A stretch of 64,000 bases of DNA, from positions 62,001 to 126,000 of the forward strand of contig NZ_JAGIBH010000003.1 in the NCBI RefSeq assembly GCF_017744445.1, given 5' to 3'. The first letter of the stretch is position 1; each line of letters begins with the position of its first letter. The position numbers were made by a program, and so were the translations under genes. Source of the stretch: Caulobacter sp. GTDB taxonomy: Bacteria; Pseudomonadota; Alphaproteobacteria; Caulobacterales; Caulobacteraceae. Below the pieces are notes generated by a model that worked only from the letters and a program-made list of their open reading frames with translations, was not told the DNA's origin and made no database searches. This document shows positions 54,614 to 64,000 of this stretch, piece after piece.

Positions 54614-56395
54614 TCAGGCGACTTCGCGGGCGATCGGGTACAGCAGATAGTGGTCGTCGTAGAAGGGCGTGCGTTCGTAGAACCAGGCCAGGCGGGCGTC
54701 GGGATCGGCGGCGAAAGCGGGCTCGGCGGCCAGCTTGGCCTCGAATTCGGCCTTCAGCGCAGGATCGGCCGCCATCATCTTCTCGGCCAGCGGGGCGATG
54801 CAGTAGGGTTCGATATATTCGACCCGGCTGAGCACCTCGGGGACCATGCCCCAGGCAAAGACGCTCTCGCTGGATTGCGGCTCCAGCAGCAGCACGACCA
54901 GGTCGCCCAGCGGCTGGTCGGTCGGGACGCGGACCGAACCCTTGGGGAAGGTCCAGGCGCGGGTCTCGGTGGTGACCGTCTCGACGCTGATCTGCACGTG
55001 GCCCTCGTTGGCGCGGTCGGCCAGCTTGGGATCGACCAGGCGGATCATCTCGACCTCGACGGTCTGGTCGGCCTTCAGGGTCTCCAGCTGCACGCCGTGC
55101 AGCTTCAGCCGCTCGATCAGGTCGGCCCGGTAGCTTGGGACGTAGTAGGCGACAGGGCGCTTCAGGCTCAGCGACGGCTTGGAGCCGTAGAACGGGACTT
55201 GCCACAGCTCCGGATCGGCCTCGCCCAACCAGCGCACCTCCTGCCGGCCCGAGGCGGGGCTGTCATAGTACTCGTAGCGGATGCCCTTGAAGGCGCGGGT
55301 ATAGGCCGGCGTCGGGTCGCTGACGAAGTTGGCCAGCACCTCGGTCGGGCGCAGGGCGTTGTCGGCGGCGATGGCGGTCCGCAGGTCGCCACCCTTGTCG
55401 GCCAGCAGCTTCAGGGCCGTCTCGATGAAGACATAGGTCCCCAGCACGCGCTGGACGTGCGGCTTGAGGCTATGGTTCTCGATCAGGATGGTCGGGACAT
55501 GGGCCGCCGCGCCCCAACCGTTCGAGAAGCGCTCCCCTAAGCCGCCGTCATTGAAGCCGGCCTTGGGGTTCTGGTCGTCGATGCCGAACACCAGCTCGCC
55601 CGGAATGTGGCCCTCGGCCTCCAGGCTGGCGTTCATGGCCGGCTTCAGCACCTCGTCCAGCCACTTGGCGATGGCGGGGGAGCGACACCAGACGCCGTTC
55701 TCGCCATTGAAGCCGTAGGTGACGTCGTACTGGTAGTCGAGGCCGTCGGTGACGTGGACGTCAACATAGAGATCGGCCTTGTACTTGGCCTGCAGGCGCT
55801 TCAGGGCCTGCATCTCCGGCTGGTCCAGTTTCATGAAGTCGCGATTGAGGTTCTGGTTGGTCGCGGTGTTGCGCCAGCCCTGGATGCGCGGCCCGCGCTG
55901 GTTGGGACGGGAGTAGGGACCCGAGCGCTCGTGGCCATCGACCGACAGGATCGGCAGCAGGACCAGGTTGACCTTGTCCAGCAGCCCGTCCTTGCCGTGA
56001 AACGCCATGTCCCGCAGCAGCATCATCCCGGCGTCCTTGCCGTCGATCTCGCCGGGGTGGATGCCGCACTGGACCAGCAGCAGGGGCTTTTTCGGGTCCA
56101 GCGTCTCGCCGTCTTTCGACGCGATCACCGCGAAGATCTCGCGGCCCTGGGGCGAGACCCCGAAGTCCTCGACGCGGACCAGCTTGGACGCCGCCTCCAG
56201 CCGGTCGAACCAGGCGCGGGTATCGACATAGGTCGGCGAGAAGTCGTGCTCGGGGTCGGCCTCGAACGGCGTGACCCACGGATCGGACGTGTCGCGGATT
56301 AGGGCCTGGCTGGCGCCCTGCCAGTGCGGGGCTGGCGGCAGGAAGGCTTCGTCCCATGGCCCCTTGGAAGAGGGGGCTTTAGTGGTCTGCGACAT
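54614..56395 (-). CDS. M14-family zinc carboxypeptidase-like protein
   Basis: 593 residues. Zinc ligands H-x-x-E in 'LLVQCGIHPGEIDGKDAGMMLLRDM' and a later His in 'LYVDVHVTDGLDY'; substrate-binding Asn-Arg in 'TNQNLNRDFMKLDQPEM'. The C-terminal 200 residues are not typical of the peptidase core. From ATG 56395 (GGGAG 8 nt upstream) there is no signal peptide, although in-frame codons just upstream would encode a basic-hydrophobic stretch (RRHVAFALLALGAPA) without any start codon, back to a TAG at 56480. Localisation is therefore uncertain. Confidence 0.83.
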   Translation of the reverse strand: MSQTTKAPSSKGPWDEAFLPPAPHWQGASQALIRDTSDPWVTPFEADPEHDFSPTYVDTRAWFDRLEAASKLVRVEDFGVSPQGREIFAVIASKDGETLDPKKPLLLVQCGIHPGEIDGKDAGMMLLRDMAFHGKDGLLDKVNLVLLPILSVDGHERSGPYSRPNQRGPRIQGWRNTATNQNLNRDFMKLDQPEMQALKRLQAKYKADLYVDVHVTDGLDYQYDVTYGFNGENGVWCRSPAIAKWLDEVLKPAMNASLEAEGHIPGELVFGIDDQNPKAGFNDGGLGERFSNGWGAAAHVPTILIENHSLKPHVQRVLGTYVFIETALKLLADKGGDLRTAIAADNALRPTEVLANFVSDPTPAYTRAFKGIRYEYYDSPASGRQEVRWLGEADPELWQVPFYGSKPSLSLKRPVAYYVPSYRADLIERLKLHGVQLETLKADQTVEVEMIRLVDPKLADRANEGHVQISVETVTTETRAWTFPKGSVRVPTDQPLGDLVVLLLEPQSSESVFAWGMVPEVLSRVEYIEPYCIAPLAEKMMAADPALKAEFEAKLAAEPAFAADPDARLAWFYERTPFYDDHYLLYPIAREVA

Positions 56396-56479
56396 GGCGG
56401 GAGCTCCCAGGGCAAGCAGGGCGAAGGCGACGTGCCGCCGCTGTCGTCGCGCCTCGCGACGCCCCTGGCAAGGGGGCGC

Positions 56480-57046
56480 CTAGAAGGTCAGCATCACCAC
56501 CAGGAAGATCGCGTTCAACACCGACAGCATGACGAGATTGGCAATGCGGTTCCGGACGACCAGCAGCGCGACCATCAGCAGGTAGAAGGCTAGAAACAAC
56601 GCGACGTGCAGGCCCATCCAGCGCGTGTGAAGGGTCTCGGTGAAGCCCTTGACTAGCACGCTGTTGACTTCGAAACCCAGGAGGCTGCCAGCCAGCAGGC
56701 CGCCGATCAGGACGCGCTTGTGCTTGTCGTAGTAGGCGTTGAGATCGGGCCACGTAGCGAAATCGTCCGGGGCCGCCATGGCCGCGATGATGAAGTAAAG
56801 CCCCGCTGCGGACATGCCGACGGTCACCAGCGCCAGGTTGAGGTCGGCCAGTCCCATCAGGCGTGAGGCGCTGTTTATTAGGCTGCACAGGTCCAATAGG
56901 ATCAACAGCATCAGCAGCGGCGTTAGCAGACCCACGCGCACCGCCGAGCGGTTCCGGATGATCCGTACGACGGACGACATCAGCGTCGCGACAGCCAACG
57001 CCAACAACGCGCCATAGGCGCCGAAGTAGATCTCGATCGCGTCCAT
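56480..57046 (-). CDS. Integral membrane protein of unknown function
   Basis: 188 residues with about six hydrophobic segments ('FGAYGALLALAVATLMSSVV', 'LLTPLLMLLILLDLCSLI', 'LALVTVGMSAAGLYFIIAAMA', 'VLIGGLLAGSLLGFEV', 'VALFLAFYLLMVALLVV', 'LVMLSVLNAIFLVVML'). Loops are short and basic on the cytoplasmic side. I do not recognise a family. It lies between ubiD and the M14 gene, all minus strand; whether it is cotranscribed is unclear. Confidence 0.7.
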   Translation of the reverse strand: MDAIEIYFGAYGALLALAVATLMSSVVRIIRNRSAVRVGLLTPLLMLLILLDLCSLINSASRLMGLADLNLALVTVGMSAAGLYFIIAAMAAPDDFATWPDLNAYYDKHKRVLIGGLLAGSLLGFEVNSVLVKGFTETLHTRWMGLHVALFLAFYLLMVALLVVRNRIANLVMLSVLNAIFLVVMLTF

Positions 57047-57074
57047 AAGCCCCCCAGCTCCGACTCAGAGGACG

Positions 57075-58604
57075 CTACTTCCAGATCGGCGTTCCGTCTC
57101 CCGGCAAACCCAGGCGGGCCCACTTTTCGGTGACGGCTTCGACCACCGATTGATCCATGCGGATCTCCTCGCCCCATTCGCGCTTGGTTTCGGGCGGCCA
57201 CTTGTCGGTGGCGTCGAGGCCGATCTTGGAGCCCAGGCCGCTCTCGGGGCTGGCGAAATCCAGATAGTCGATCGGGGTGTGCTCGATCACCGTGATGTCC
57301 CGGGCGGGATCCATCTTGGTGCTGATCGCCCACATCACGTCCTTCCAGTCGCGGGCGTTGATGTCGTGGTCCACGACGATCACCCACTTGGTGTACATGA
57401 ACTGGCGCAGATAGCTCCACACGCCCAGCATCACGCGCTTGGCGTGGCCGGGATAGGCCTTCTTCATCGAGACCACGGCGATGCGGTAGCTGCAGCCCTC
57501 GGGCGGCAGCCAGAAGTCGACGATCTCGGGGAACTGCTGGCGGATCAGCGGGATGAACACCTCGTTCAGCGCCTCGCCCAGCACCGAGGGCTCGTCCGGC
57601 GGACGGCCGGTGAAGGTGGTCAGATAGATCGGGTCCTTGCGCATGGTGATCGCCGTCACCTGGAAGACCGGGAACTTCTCGACGCTGTTGTAGTAGCCGG
57701 TGTGGTCGCCGTAGGGGCCTTCATCGGCATGCTCGTCCAGCAGGACGTGGCCCTCGATGACGATCTCGGCATGGGCCGGGACCATCAGCGGCACGGTCTT
57801 GGCGGGGACGAGATCGACCTTGGCGCCGCGCAGCAGGCCGGCGAACTGGTATTCCGACAGAGTGTCCGGAACCGGCGTCACGGCGGCCAGGATGGTGCCG
57901 GGGTCCGCGCCCAGCACGGCGCAGGCGGGCAGGGGATCCTTATTGCCGGCCTTCTTGTGGCGGGCGTAGTGCTGCGCGCCGCCGCGATGGGCCAGCCAGC
58001 GCATGATGCACTTGTCCTTGGACAGCACCTGCATGCGGTAGATGCCGAGGTTGAAGTCGTCCTCGCGGTCCTTGCCCGGACCCTTGGTCACGACGAGGGG
58101 CCAGGTGATCAGCGGCGCGGGCTCGCCCGGCCAGCAGGTCTGGACCGGCAGTTTGGAGAGATCGATCTGGTCGCCGGTCAGGACGACCTCCTGCACGGGG
58201 GCCTTCTTCACCGTGCCGGGGCGCATGCTCATGACCGTCTTGGCCAGGGGCAGCATGTCGATGGCGTCCTTCAGGCCCTTCGGCGGCTGGGGTTGGCGCA
58301 GGAAGGCCAGCAGTTCGCCGACCTCACGCAACTCACCCGCCGTCTCGCGCGGCTCGCCGCCCAGGGTCACGCCCATGGCCATGCGCTTGACCGTGCCGAA
58401 CAGATTGGCGAGCGCCGGCATCTCCGAACGCGAGCCGTCCGGCAGCAGCACATGCTCGAACAGCACCGCCGGGCCGCCGGTGGCCAAGAGGCGCGTCTGG
58501 ATCTCGGTCATTTCCAGCACGCTGGAGACCGGTTCCTTGACCCGGACCAGCTCGCCCTTGGCCTCCAGGACGTCGATGAATTCGCGCAAGGATCGGTAGG
58601 CCAT
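57075..58604 (-). CDS. ubiD: 4-hydroxy-3-polyprenylbenzoate decarboxylase
   Basis: 509 residues, prenylated-FMN-dependent decarboxylase of ubiquinone synthesis. '[24 protein letters not shown]' start, '[29 protein letters not shown]' (prFMN/metal binding), '[41 protein letters not shown]' (Glu-Arg/Glu-rich active site), '[26 protein letters not shown]'. The start at 58604 has AGGAG 5 nt before; a longer frame begins at 58670. It needs UbiX, which is not in the window. Confidence 0.95.
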   Translation of the reverse strand: MAYRSLREFIDVLEAKGELVRVKEPVSSVLEMTEIQTRLLATGGPAVLFEHVLLPDGSRSEMPALANLFGTVKRMAMGVTLGGEPRETAGELREVGELLAFLRQPQPPKGLKDAIDMLPLAKTVMSMRPGTVKKAPVQEVVLTGDQIDLSKLPVQTCWPGEPAPLITWPLVVTKGPGKDREDDFNLGIYRMQVLSKDKCIMRWLAHRGGAQHYARHKKAGNKDPLPACAVLGADPGTILAAVTPVPDTLSEYQFAGLLRGAKVDLVPAKTVPLMVPAHAEIVIEGHVLLDEHADEGPYGDHTGYYNSVEKFPVFQVTAITMRKDPIYLTTFTGRPPDEPSVLGEALNEVFIPLIRQQFPEIVDFWLPPEGCSYRIAVVSMKKAYPGHAKRVMLGVWSYLRQFMYTKWVIVVDHDINARDWKDVMWAISTKMDPARDITVIEHTPIDYLDFASPESGLGSKIGLDATDKWPPETKREWGEEIRMDQSVVEAVTEKWARLGLPGDGTPIWK

Positions 58605-58677
58605 GGGGACTCCTGAGAACGCGCGGAACCTAGACCGGGCCGGGAGAGAACTGAATCGGTTTTTGCCCACTCCACCT

Positions 58678-58805
58678 CCGTTTCCCGGCGAAAGCCGGGG
58701 CCCAGATTCATCCGGAGAGGCTGGGGTGTTCGCGCCGAAGCGCCCTGTCAGGATCGCAGGCGCTCGTGGGTTCGATCTGGGCCCCGGCTTTCTCCGGGGA
58801 GACGG
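58678..58805. repeat. Inverted REP-like pair between proB and ubiD
   Basis: Units at 58678-58710 and 58772-58805 are inverted copies, each with a CCGG..AAAGCCGGGG-type hairpin and a GGGCCCAGAT flank. They lie between two minus-strand genes, downstream of proB and upstream of the ubiD start. Confidence 0.8.
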
Positions 58806-58813
58806 GGTTTGGG

Positions 58814-61065
<2,252 letters not shown>

Positions 61066-61222
61066 TTACGGCAAGCAGACCGGTCCTTCGAACTGTGACG
61101 CTTGGCCGCGAGGAAAAGCGTGACTGCTGTTCGTCGTCGTGACGAAATGTTAAAACACGCAATGCGACAAAGTGTCTTGGCAGCGTAACCGTCGTTTCTC
61201 TCGGCGGAGTGGGAGGCTGACC

Positions 61223-62182
61223 TTGTCTACGGCAGAAGACAGCAAGGCGATACTGACGGGGGATCTGCGCGATTTGTCGACGCAGGAGCTTCACCGTAAG
61301 TATAGCGCCGAGGCGTCCGTCCATCGCAACATGTTGATTGCGCGGGGAACCGGCATCGCGCCGCAATGGCGGGACTTCAAGACGTTCATCGCCGAGGTCG
61401 GCGTCAAGCCGTCCACCGAACACACCCTTGTGCTGCTGAATCGCTACGAGCGCACCTACGGTCCGGGCCGGGCCCGCTGGATGACCGCCGAAGAGCAGGC
61501 CGCTCACGAAGCCGAATTCGACCGCCTGCGCGCGGAAAAGCAGCGTGAAGAACAGCTGCTGATGCACCAGGCCGCCGCCCAGAAGCGCGCCAGCGCCCCG
61601 AACGCCCCGTCATTTGGCCAGTTCACGCCGATGGCCGGCAAGCACGTGGCCTATACCGACGTCGCCAAGAAGTTGGCTATTCCGGTCGCGGCCCTGTCCA
61701 AGACCATGCCGGCCGGCACCAGCGCTGACGAGCTCGTCAAGCGTTCGGCCGTCGTCAACGAGCTGATCAACGACCAGGCCACCTGGCTGCCGCCGGATCC
61801 GGCCAAGAAGGCGGGCTTCTTCGAGGCCTACCGCATCTGGCACCTGCAGGTGCAGCCGCAGTTCGGCCGCGCCGCGACCCCGACCTTCCTGTTCCTCTAC
61901 ATCGCCCTGCCGGTCATGAAGCAGTGCCGCGATGAGCTGATGGACCTGGACCTGTGGAATCCGCTGGGTCAGCGGGCCATGGCCGCCCGCGACAATCACG
62001 TGTCTTGGAAGAAGTACACGGAGTTCATGCCGCGGGCCCAGGTCGCGCTGATGGAGATCCCCATCTACGCCACCTACTCGCTGCTGAGCGACCTGGACGC
62101 CCTGTGCGAGCGGATCATCGTCGCCGAAAAGCGCTTCCGCGAAGGTCCGCAGAAGGTGATCCACACGCACCGGGCGGCTTAA
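61223..62182 (+). CDS. Protein with an HNH-like segment, of unknown function
   Basis: 319 residues from TTG 61223, which has GGGAGG 6 nt before it. Residues about 45-95 ('WRDFKTFIAEVGVKPSTEHTLVLLNRYERTYGPGRARWMTAEEQ') follow the spacing of a phage HNH-type segment (W..F..F..E.G..PS..HTL......Y.PG..RW....EQ), but the usual D-R-I-D metal and catalytic stretch reads L-L-N-R. The middle (about 96-140) is a charged helix, and the rest (about 150-319) is helical with 'WLPPDPAKKAGFFEAYRIWHLQVQPQF'. I do not recognise a family. It may be a domesticated nuclease fold with a new role. It is on the opposite strand between obgE and the L27/L21 genes. Confidence 0.6.
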   Translation: MSTAEDSKAILTGDLRDLSTQELHRKYSAEASVHRNMLIARGTGIAPQWRDFKTFIAEVGVKPSTEHTLVLLNRYERTYGPGRARWMTAEEQAAHEAEFDRLRAEKQREEQLLMHQAAAQKRASAPNAPSFGQFTPMAGKHVAYTDVAKKLAIPVAALSKTMPAGTSADELVKRSAVVNELINDQATWLPPDPAKKAGFFEAYRIWHLQVQPQFGRAATPTFLFLYIALPVMKQCRDELMDLDLWNPLGQRAMAARDNHVSWKKYTEFMPRAQVALMEIPIYATYSLLSDLDALCERIIVAEKRFREGPQKVIHTHRAA

Positions 62183-62195
62183 GCGCTCTAGAGCG

Positions 62196-62729
62196 TCAGG
62201 CCAGCCACACCATCATTCGCGTCGCCGCCGGTTCGCCGCGCGCGATCGACGGCTTGTGCTCCACGACGCCCGTGTACAGGAACCCGGCCTTGACCAGCAC
62301 CCGGCCCGAGGCGTCGTTGTCGGCGAAGTGGCCGGCGGTGACGTAGCGCTTCTTCCAGCGCCCCCGCGCCCAGTCCAGCGCGCCCCGGGTCGCCTCGGTG
62401 GCGTAGCCGCGACCCCAGTAGGGGCGGCCGATCCAGTAGCCCAGCTCGACCTGGCCGTCGGCGGTCGTGAACATCCCGATCACGCCGATCAGGCCTTCGC
62501 CCGCCAGCTCGATGGCGAAGGTGTTGTCGCGCGCGCGGTCCTGCGTGCCACAGCGGGCGACGAAGTCCTCGGCGTGATCGCGAGTATAGGGCGAGGGCAT
62601 GCGCGTGGTCATGCGCGCGATGTCATGGTCGACGCAGAAGGCCGCCACGCGTTCGACATCGGCCTGGGCCGGAACACGCAGCGTCAGCCGCTGGGTGTCG
62701 ATGACGGGTCTTTCTTCGATGACGCACAT
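62196..62729 (-). CDS. GNAT-family N-acetyltransferase (RimJ/RimL-like)
   Basis: 177 residues. 'VIDTQRLTLRVPAQADVERVAAF' start, 'FAIELAGEGLIGVIGMFTTADGQVELGYWIGRPYWGRGYATEATRGALDWA' (acetyl-CoA loop R/Q-x-x-G-x-G/A) and 'HFADNDASGRVLVKAGF' (conserved N..S..VL.K.GF). This fold acetylates ribosomal proteins or other amines; substrate unknown. GGGAGG precedes the ATG. It converges with the gene above. Confidence 0.82.
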   Translation of the reverse strand: MCVIEERPVIDTQRLTLRVPAQADVERVAAFCVDHDIARMTTRMPSPYTRDHAEDFVARCGTQDRARDNTFAIELAGEGLIGVIGMFTTADGQVELGYWIGRPYWGRGYATEATRGALDWARGRWKKRYVTAGHFADNDASGRVLVKAGFLYTGVVEHKPSIARGEPAATRMMVWLA

Positions 62730-62823
62730 CGGCGCCTCCCAGAGTTCTCGGCCCCTCGTTTGATGGGGAACCGTGACGCCGCCATGGCGAAGCTCGTTTC
62801 ATTTGGCGGCGAGACAAAACAAA

Positions 62824-62855
62824 AGCGGGGAGCCCGGCGTTCCGGACTCCCCGCT
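62824..62855 (-). terminator. Terminator of the rplU-rpmA operon
   Basis: AGCGGGGAGCCCGG (62824-62837) and CCGGACTCCCCGCT (62842-62855) form a 14-bp stem with one G-U, loop CGTT. On the minus strand it is followed by the T-rich TTTTGTTTTG, an ideal rho-independent signal. It ends 66 nt beyond the rpmA stop. A smaller inverted pair AAGCACGA/TCGTGCTT (62890-62922) overlaps the end of rpmA. Confidence 0.85.
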
Positions 62856-62920
62856 AGAGATCGTCTGTCCGGATCGTCTTCTTGGTAAGAAGCACGATCC
62901 GAATGAACTCTGGTTCGTGC

Positions 62921-63190
62921 TTACTCGGCCGGTTGAGCGGCCGGAGTCACCGTCACGTACGTGCGGTTATGCTTCTTGGTCACGAAGCCCACGGCGCCTT
63001 GGACGAGCGCGAACAGGGTGTGGTCCTTGCCGATGCCGACATTGGCGCCCGGATAGAACTTCGTGCCGCGCTGACGCACGAGGATGTTGCCGGCGAGAAC
63101 CTTCTCGCCGCCGAACTTCTTCACGCCAAGGCGCTTCGATTCTGAGTCGCGACCGTTGCTCGACGAGCCGCCAGATTTCTTGTGAGCCAT
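62921..63190 (-). CDS. rpmA: 50S ribosomal protein L27
   Basis: 89 residues: [43 protein letters not shown], the N-terminal tail reaching the peptidyl-transferase centre; no cleavable N-terminal extension is seen. It follows rplU by 30 nt. A terminator is downstream. Confidence 0.97.
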   Translation of the reverse strand: MAHKKSGGSSSNGRDSESKRLGVKKFGGEKVLAGNILVRQRGTKFYPGANVGIGKDHTLFALVQGAVGFVTKKHNRTYVTVTPAAQPAE

Positions 63191-63220
63191 TGTGCTCTCC
63201 TACCTTAGAAGGCGTCGCCC

Positions 63221-63796
63221 TTAGGCTTCGCCTTCCTCCGTCTTGGCGGCAGCCTTCTTAGGGGCGGCCTTCTTCTTCGGGGCTTCGGCGACCGGGTCGG
63301 CGTGCTCGACGACGGCGGCTTCAACCTTCGGGCTGGCCTTCGAAGCCTTCTTCACGACCGGGGTCGCTTCGACGGCGGCCGGAACCGAGAACGGCACGGC
63401 GGCGTCGCCGAGGCCGCGAGCGCGGGCGTCCAGGATGACCTTCGGGGTCAGGTCGATCGAACCTTCCCACTTGGCTTCCTTGCCGCCACCGGCGACCGAC
63501 GTGACGCGCACGACGGTTTCCAACTGACGGTGACCGCGGGTGCGGCGGTAGCCCTGACGGCGGATCTTCTTGAAGATCTTCACCTTCTCACCCTTGCGGG
63601 TTTCGATCAGGGTGCCGGAGACGACAGCGCCGTCCACGGTGGGGGCGCCGACCGTCACGGCCTCGCCTTCGCCAAGCATCAGGACTTCACCAAAGGCCAC
63701 GGCAGCGCCGGGTTCACCTTCGAGCTTTTCGACAACCAGCAGGTCGCCGGCTTGAACCCGGTACTGCTTGCCGCCGGTTTTGATCACCGCGTACAT
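63221..63796 (-). CDS. rplU: 50S ribosomal protein L21 with long C-terminal extension
   Basis: 191 residues; the usual protein has about 103. The first 100 are standard ('MYAVIKTGGKQYRVQAGDLLVVEKLEGEPG', 'IFKKIRRQGYRRTRGHRQ'). The extra 90 residues are Ala/Lys/Val/Pro rich ('VVKKASKASPK', 'APKKKAAPKKAAAK'), like eukaryotic-type basic tails; alphaproteobacterial L21 often has such an extension. Role of the tail unknown. AAGG precedes the ATG. Confidence 0.94.
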   Translation of the reverse strand: MYAVIKTGGKQYRVQAGDLLVVEKLEGEPGAAVAFGEVLMLGEGEAVTVGAPTVDGAVVSGTLIETRKGEKVKIFKKIRRQGYRRTRGHRQLETVVRVTSVAGGGKEAKWEGSIDLTPKVILDARARGLGDAAVPFSVPAAVEATPVVKKASKASPKVEAAVVEHADPVAEAPKKKAAPKKAAAKTEEGEA

Positions 63797-63902
63797 AGGT
63801 TTAGCGCCTTAAAAACGTGCGTTCGCAAAATAGGGATCGCCCGCTCGGGAACCCGGCGGGCGAAGAGGGCGCGACTTATACAGCCGCAGGCCCGAGAGTC
63901 AA
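63797..63902 (-). promoter_or_regulatory. rplU promoter and leader hairpin
   Basis: On the minus strand TTGACT (63902-63897) and TATAAG (63880-63875) are 16 bp apart, a strong sigma-70-type promoter. The roughly 70-nt leader contains a hairpin with arms GCCCGC and GCGGGC (63839-63861) and a nearly closed CGGG/CCCG top. The stem is before the ribosome-binding site, so it may regulate L21/L27 synthesis; that is inferred. The remaining 63903-64000 carries no feature I can name. Confidence 0.6.
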
Positions 63903-64000
63903 CGCCGTCCCCGAGGATTCCACGGCCGTTGCGAAGGAAACACGACAAGATCGTCGGAACCCCCTGGGTTGTTACTTTATAACGCGCTATATGCCGTGAC

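Noticed and set aside
61090..61222. CtrA binding site (TTAA-N7-TTAA) upstream of the 319-residue protein
   Set aside because: Only one TTAA half is present (around 61150); the second half does not match at the required spacing.

Overview
The window looks like a chromosomal segment of a Caulobacter species. It is GC-rich and densely packed, and many neighbouring genes overlap by 1-8 nt. The gene order dnaX-ebfC-recR, phoR/pstCAB-phoU-phoB and rplU-rpmA-obgE-proB matches my recollection of the Caulobacter crescentus chromosome, and the Obg protein is almost that of C. crescentus by memory. I see no tRNA or rRNA genes, insertion sequences, prophage or CRISPR array. This is mostly core genome, with a few lineage-specific changes.

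Layout. 1-4600: the 3' part of panE, a small secreted DUF6491 protein, a dicarboxylate/amino-acid symporter and AMP nucleosidase. 4600-11700: nudC, then the SRP RNA gene followed by dnaX-ebfC-recR, a DUF2520 protein, a 50-residue protein, rmuC and def. 11700-18900: a secreted protein, a divergent azoreductase/LysR pair with a striking palindrome between them, a cupin, dapE, glutaminase, fmt-truA and a small lipoprotein. 19000-26800: a long minus-strand run, in transcription order porin, two sulfate-binding proteins (the second frameshifted), a soluble HisKA_2 kinase, a response regulator, a SemiSWEET, argB, a pyrimidine nucleotidase and dapD.

27000-39200: an autotransporter and the phosphate regulon (phoR, then pstC-pstA-pstB-phoU-phoB behind a clear Pho box). 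A chemoreceptor gene lies antisense between phoR and pstC. 39200-45000: a hybrid histidine kinase, purD, an aminoglycoside-phosphotransferase-fold kinase and a secreted amidohydrolase. 45000-54100: envelope genes (MsbA-like exporter, DUF374 acyltransferase, zinc exporter, waaA, lpxK), a divergent tyrosine-phosphatase-like gene, and DUF4170, cysQ-like and pmbA. 54100-64000: MAPEG and M14 peptidase genes, ubiD, proB-obgE, an unusual 319-residue protein with an HNH-like segment, a GNAT enzyme and rpmA-rplU.

The most interesting signals are these: (a) a one-base deletion that joins a sulfate-binding protein gene in frame to a histidine kinase across an intact terminator; (b) a kinase with no LOV domain at what I believe is the lovK-lovR locus; (c) five copies of a roughly 115-bp two-hairpin repeat whose variable stems change in a compensatory way, four of them between convergent genes; (d) a palindrome that would bury the azoreductase ribosome-binding site; (e) a PAS-PAS chemoreceptor splitting the pho operon; (f) an apparently domesticated HNH-like protein beside obgE. 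I did not find a clearly new multi-gene defence or biosynthetic system.
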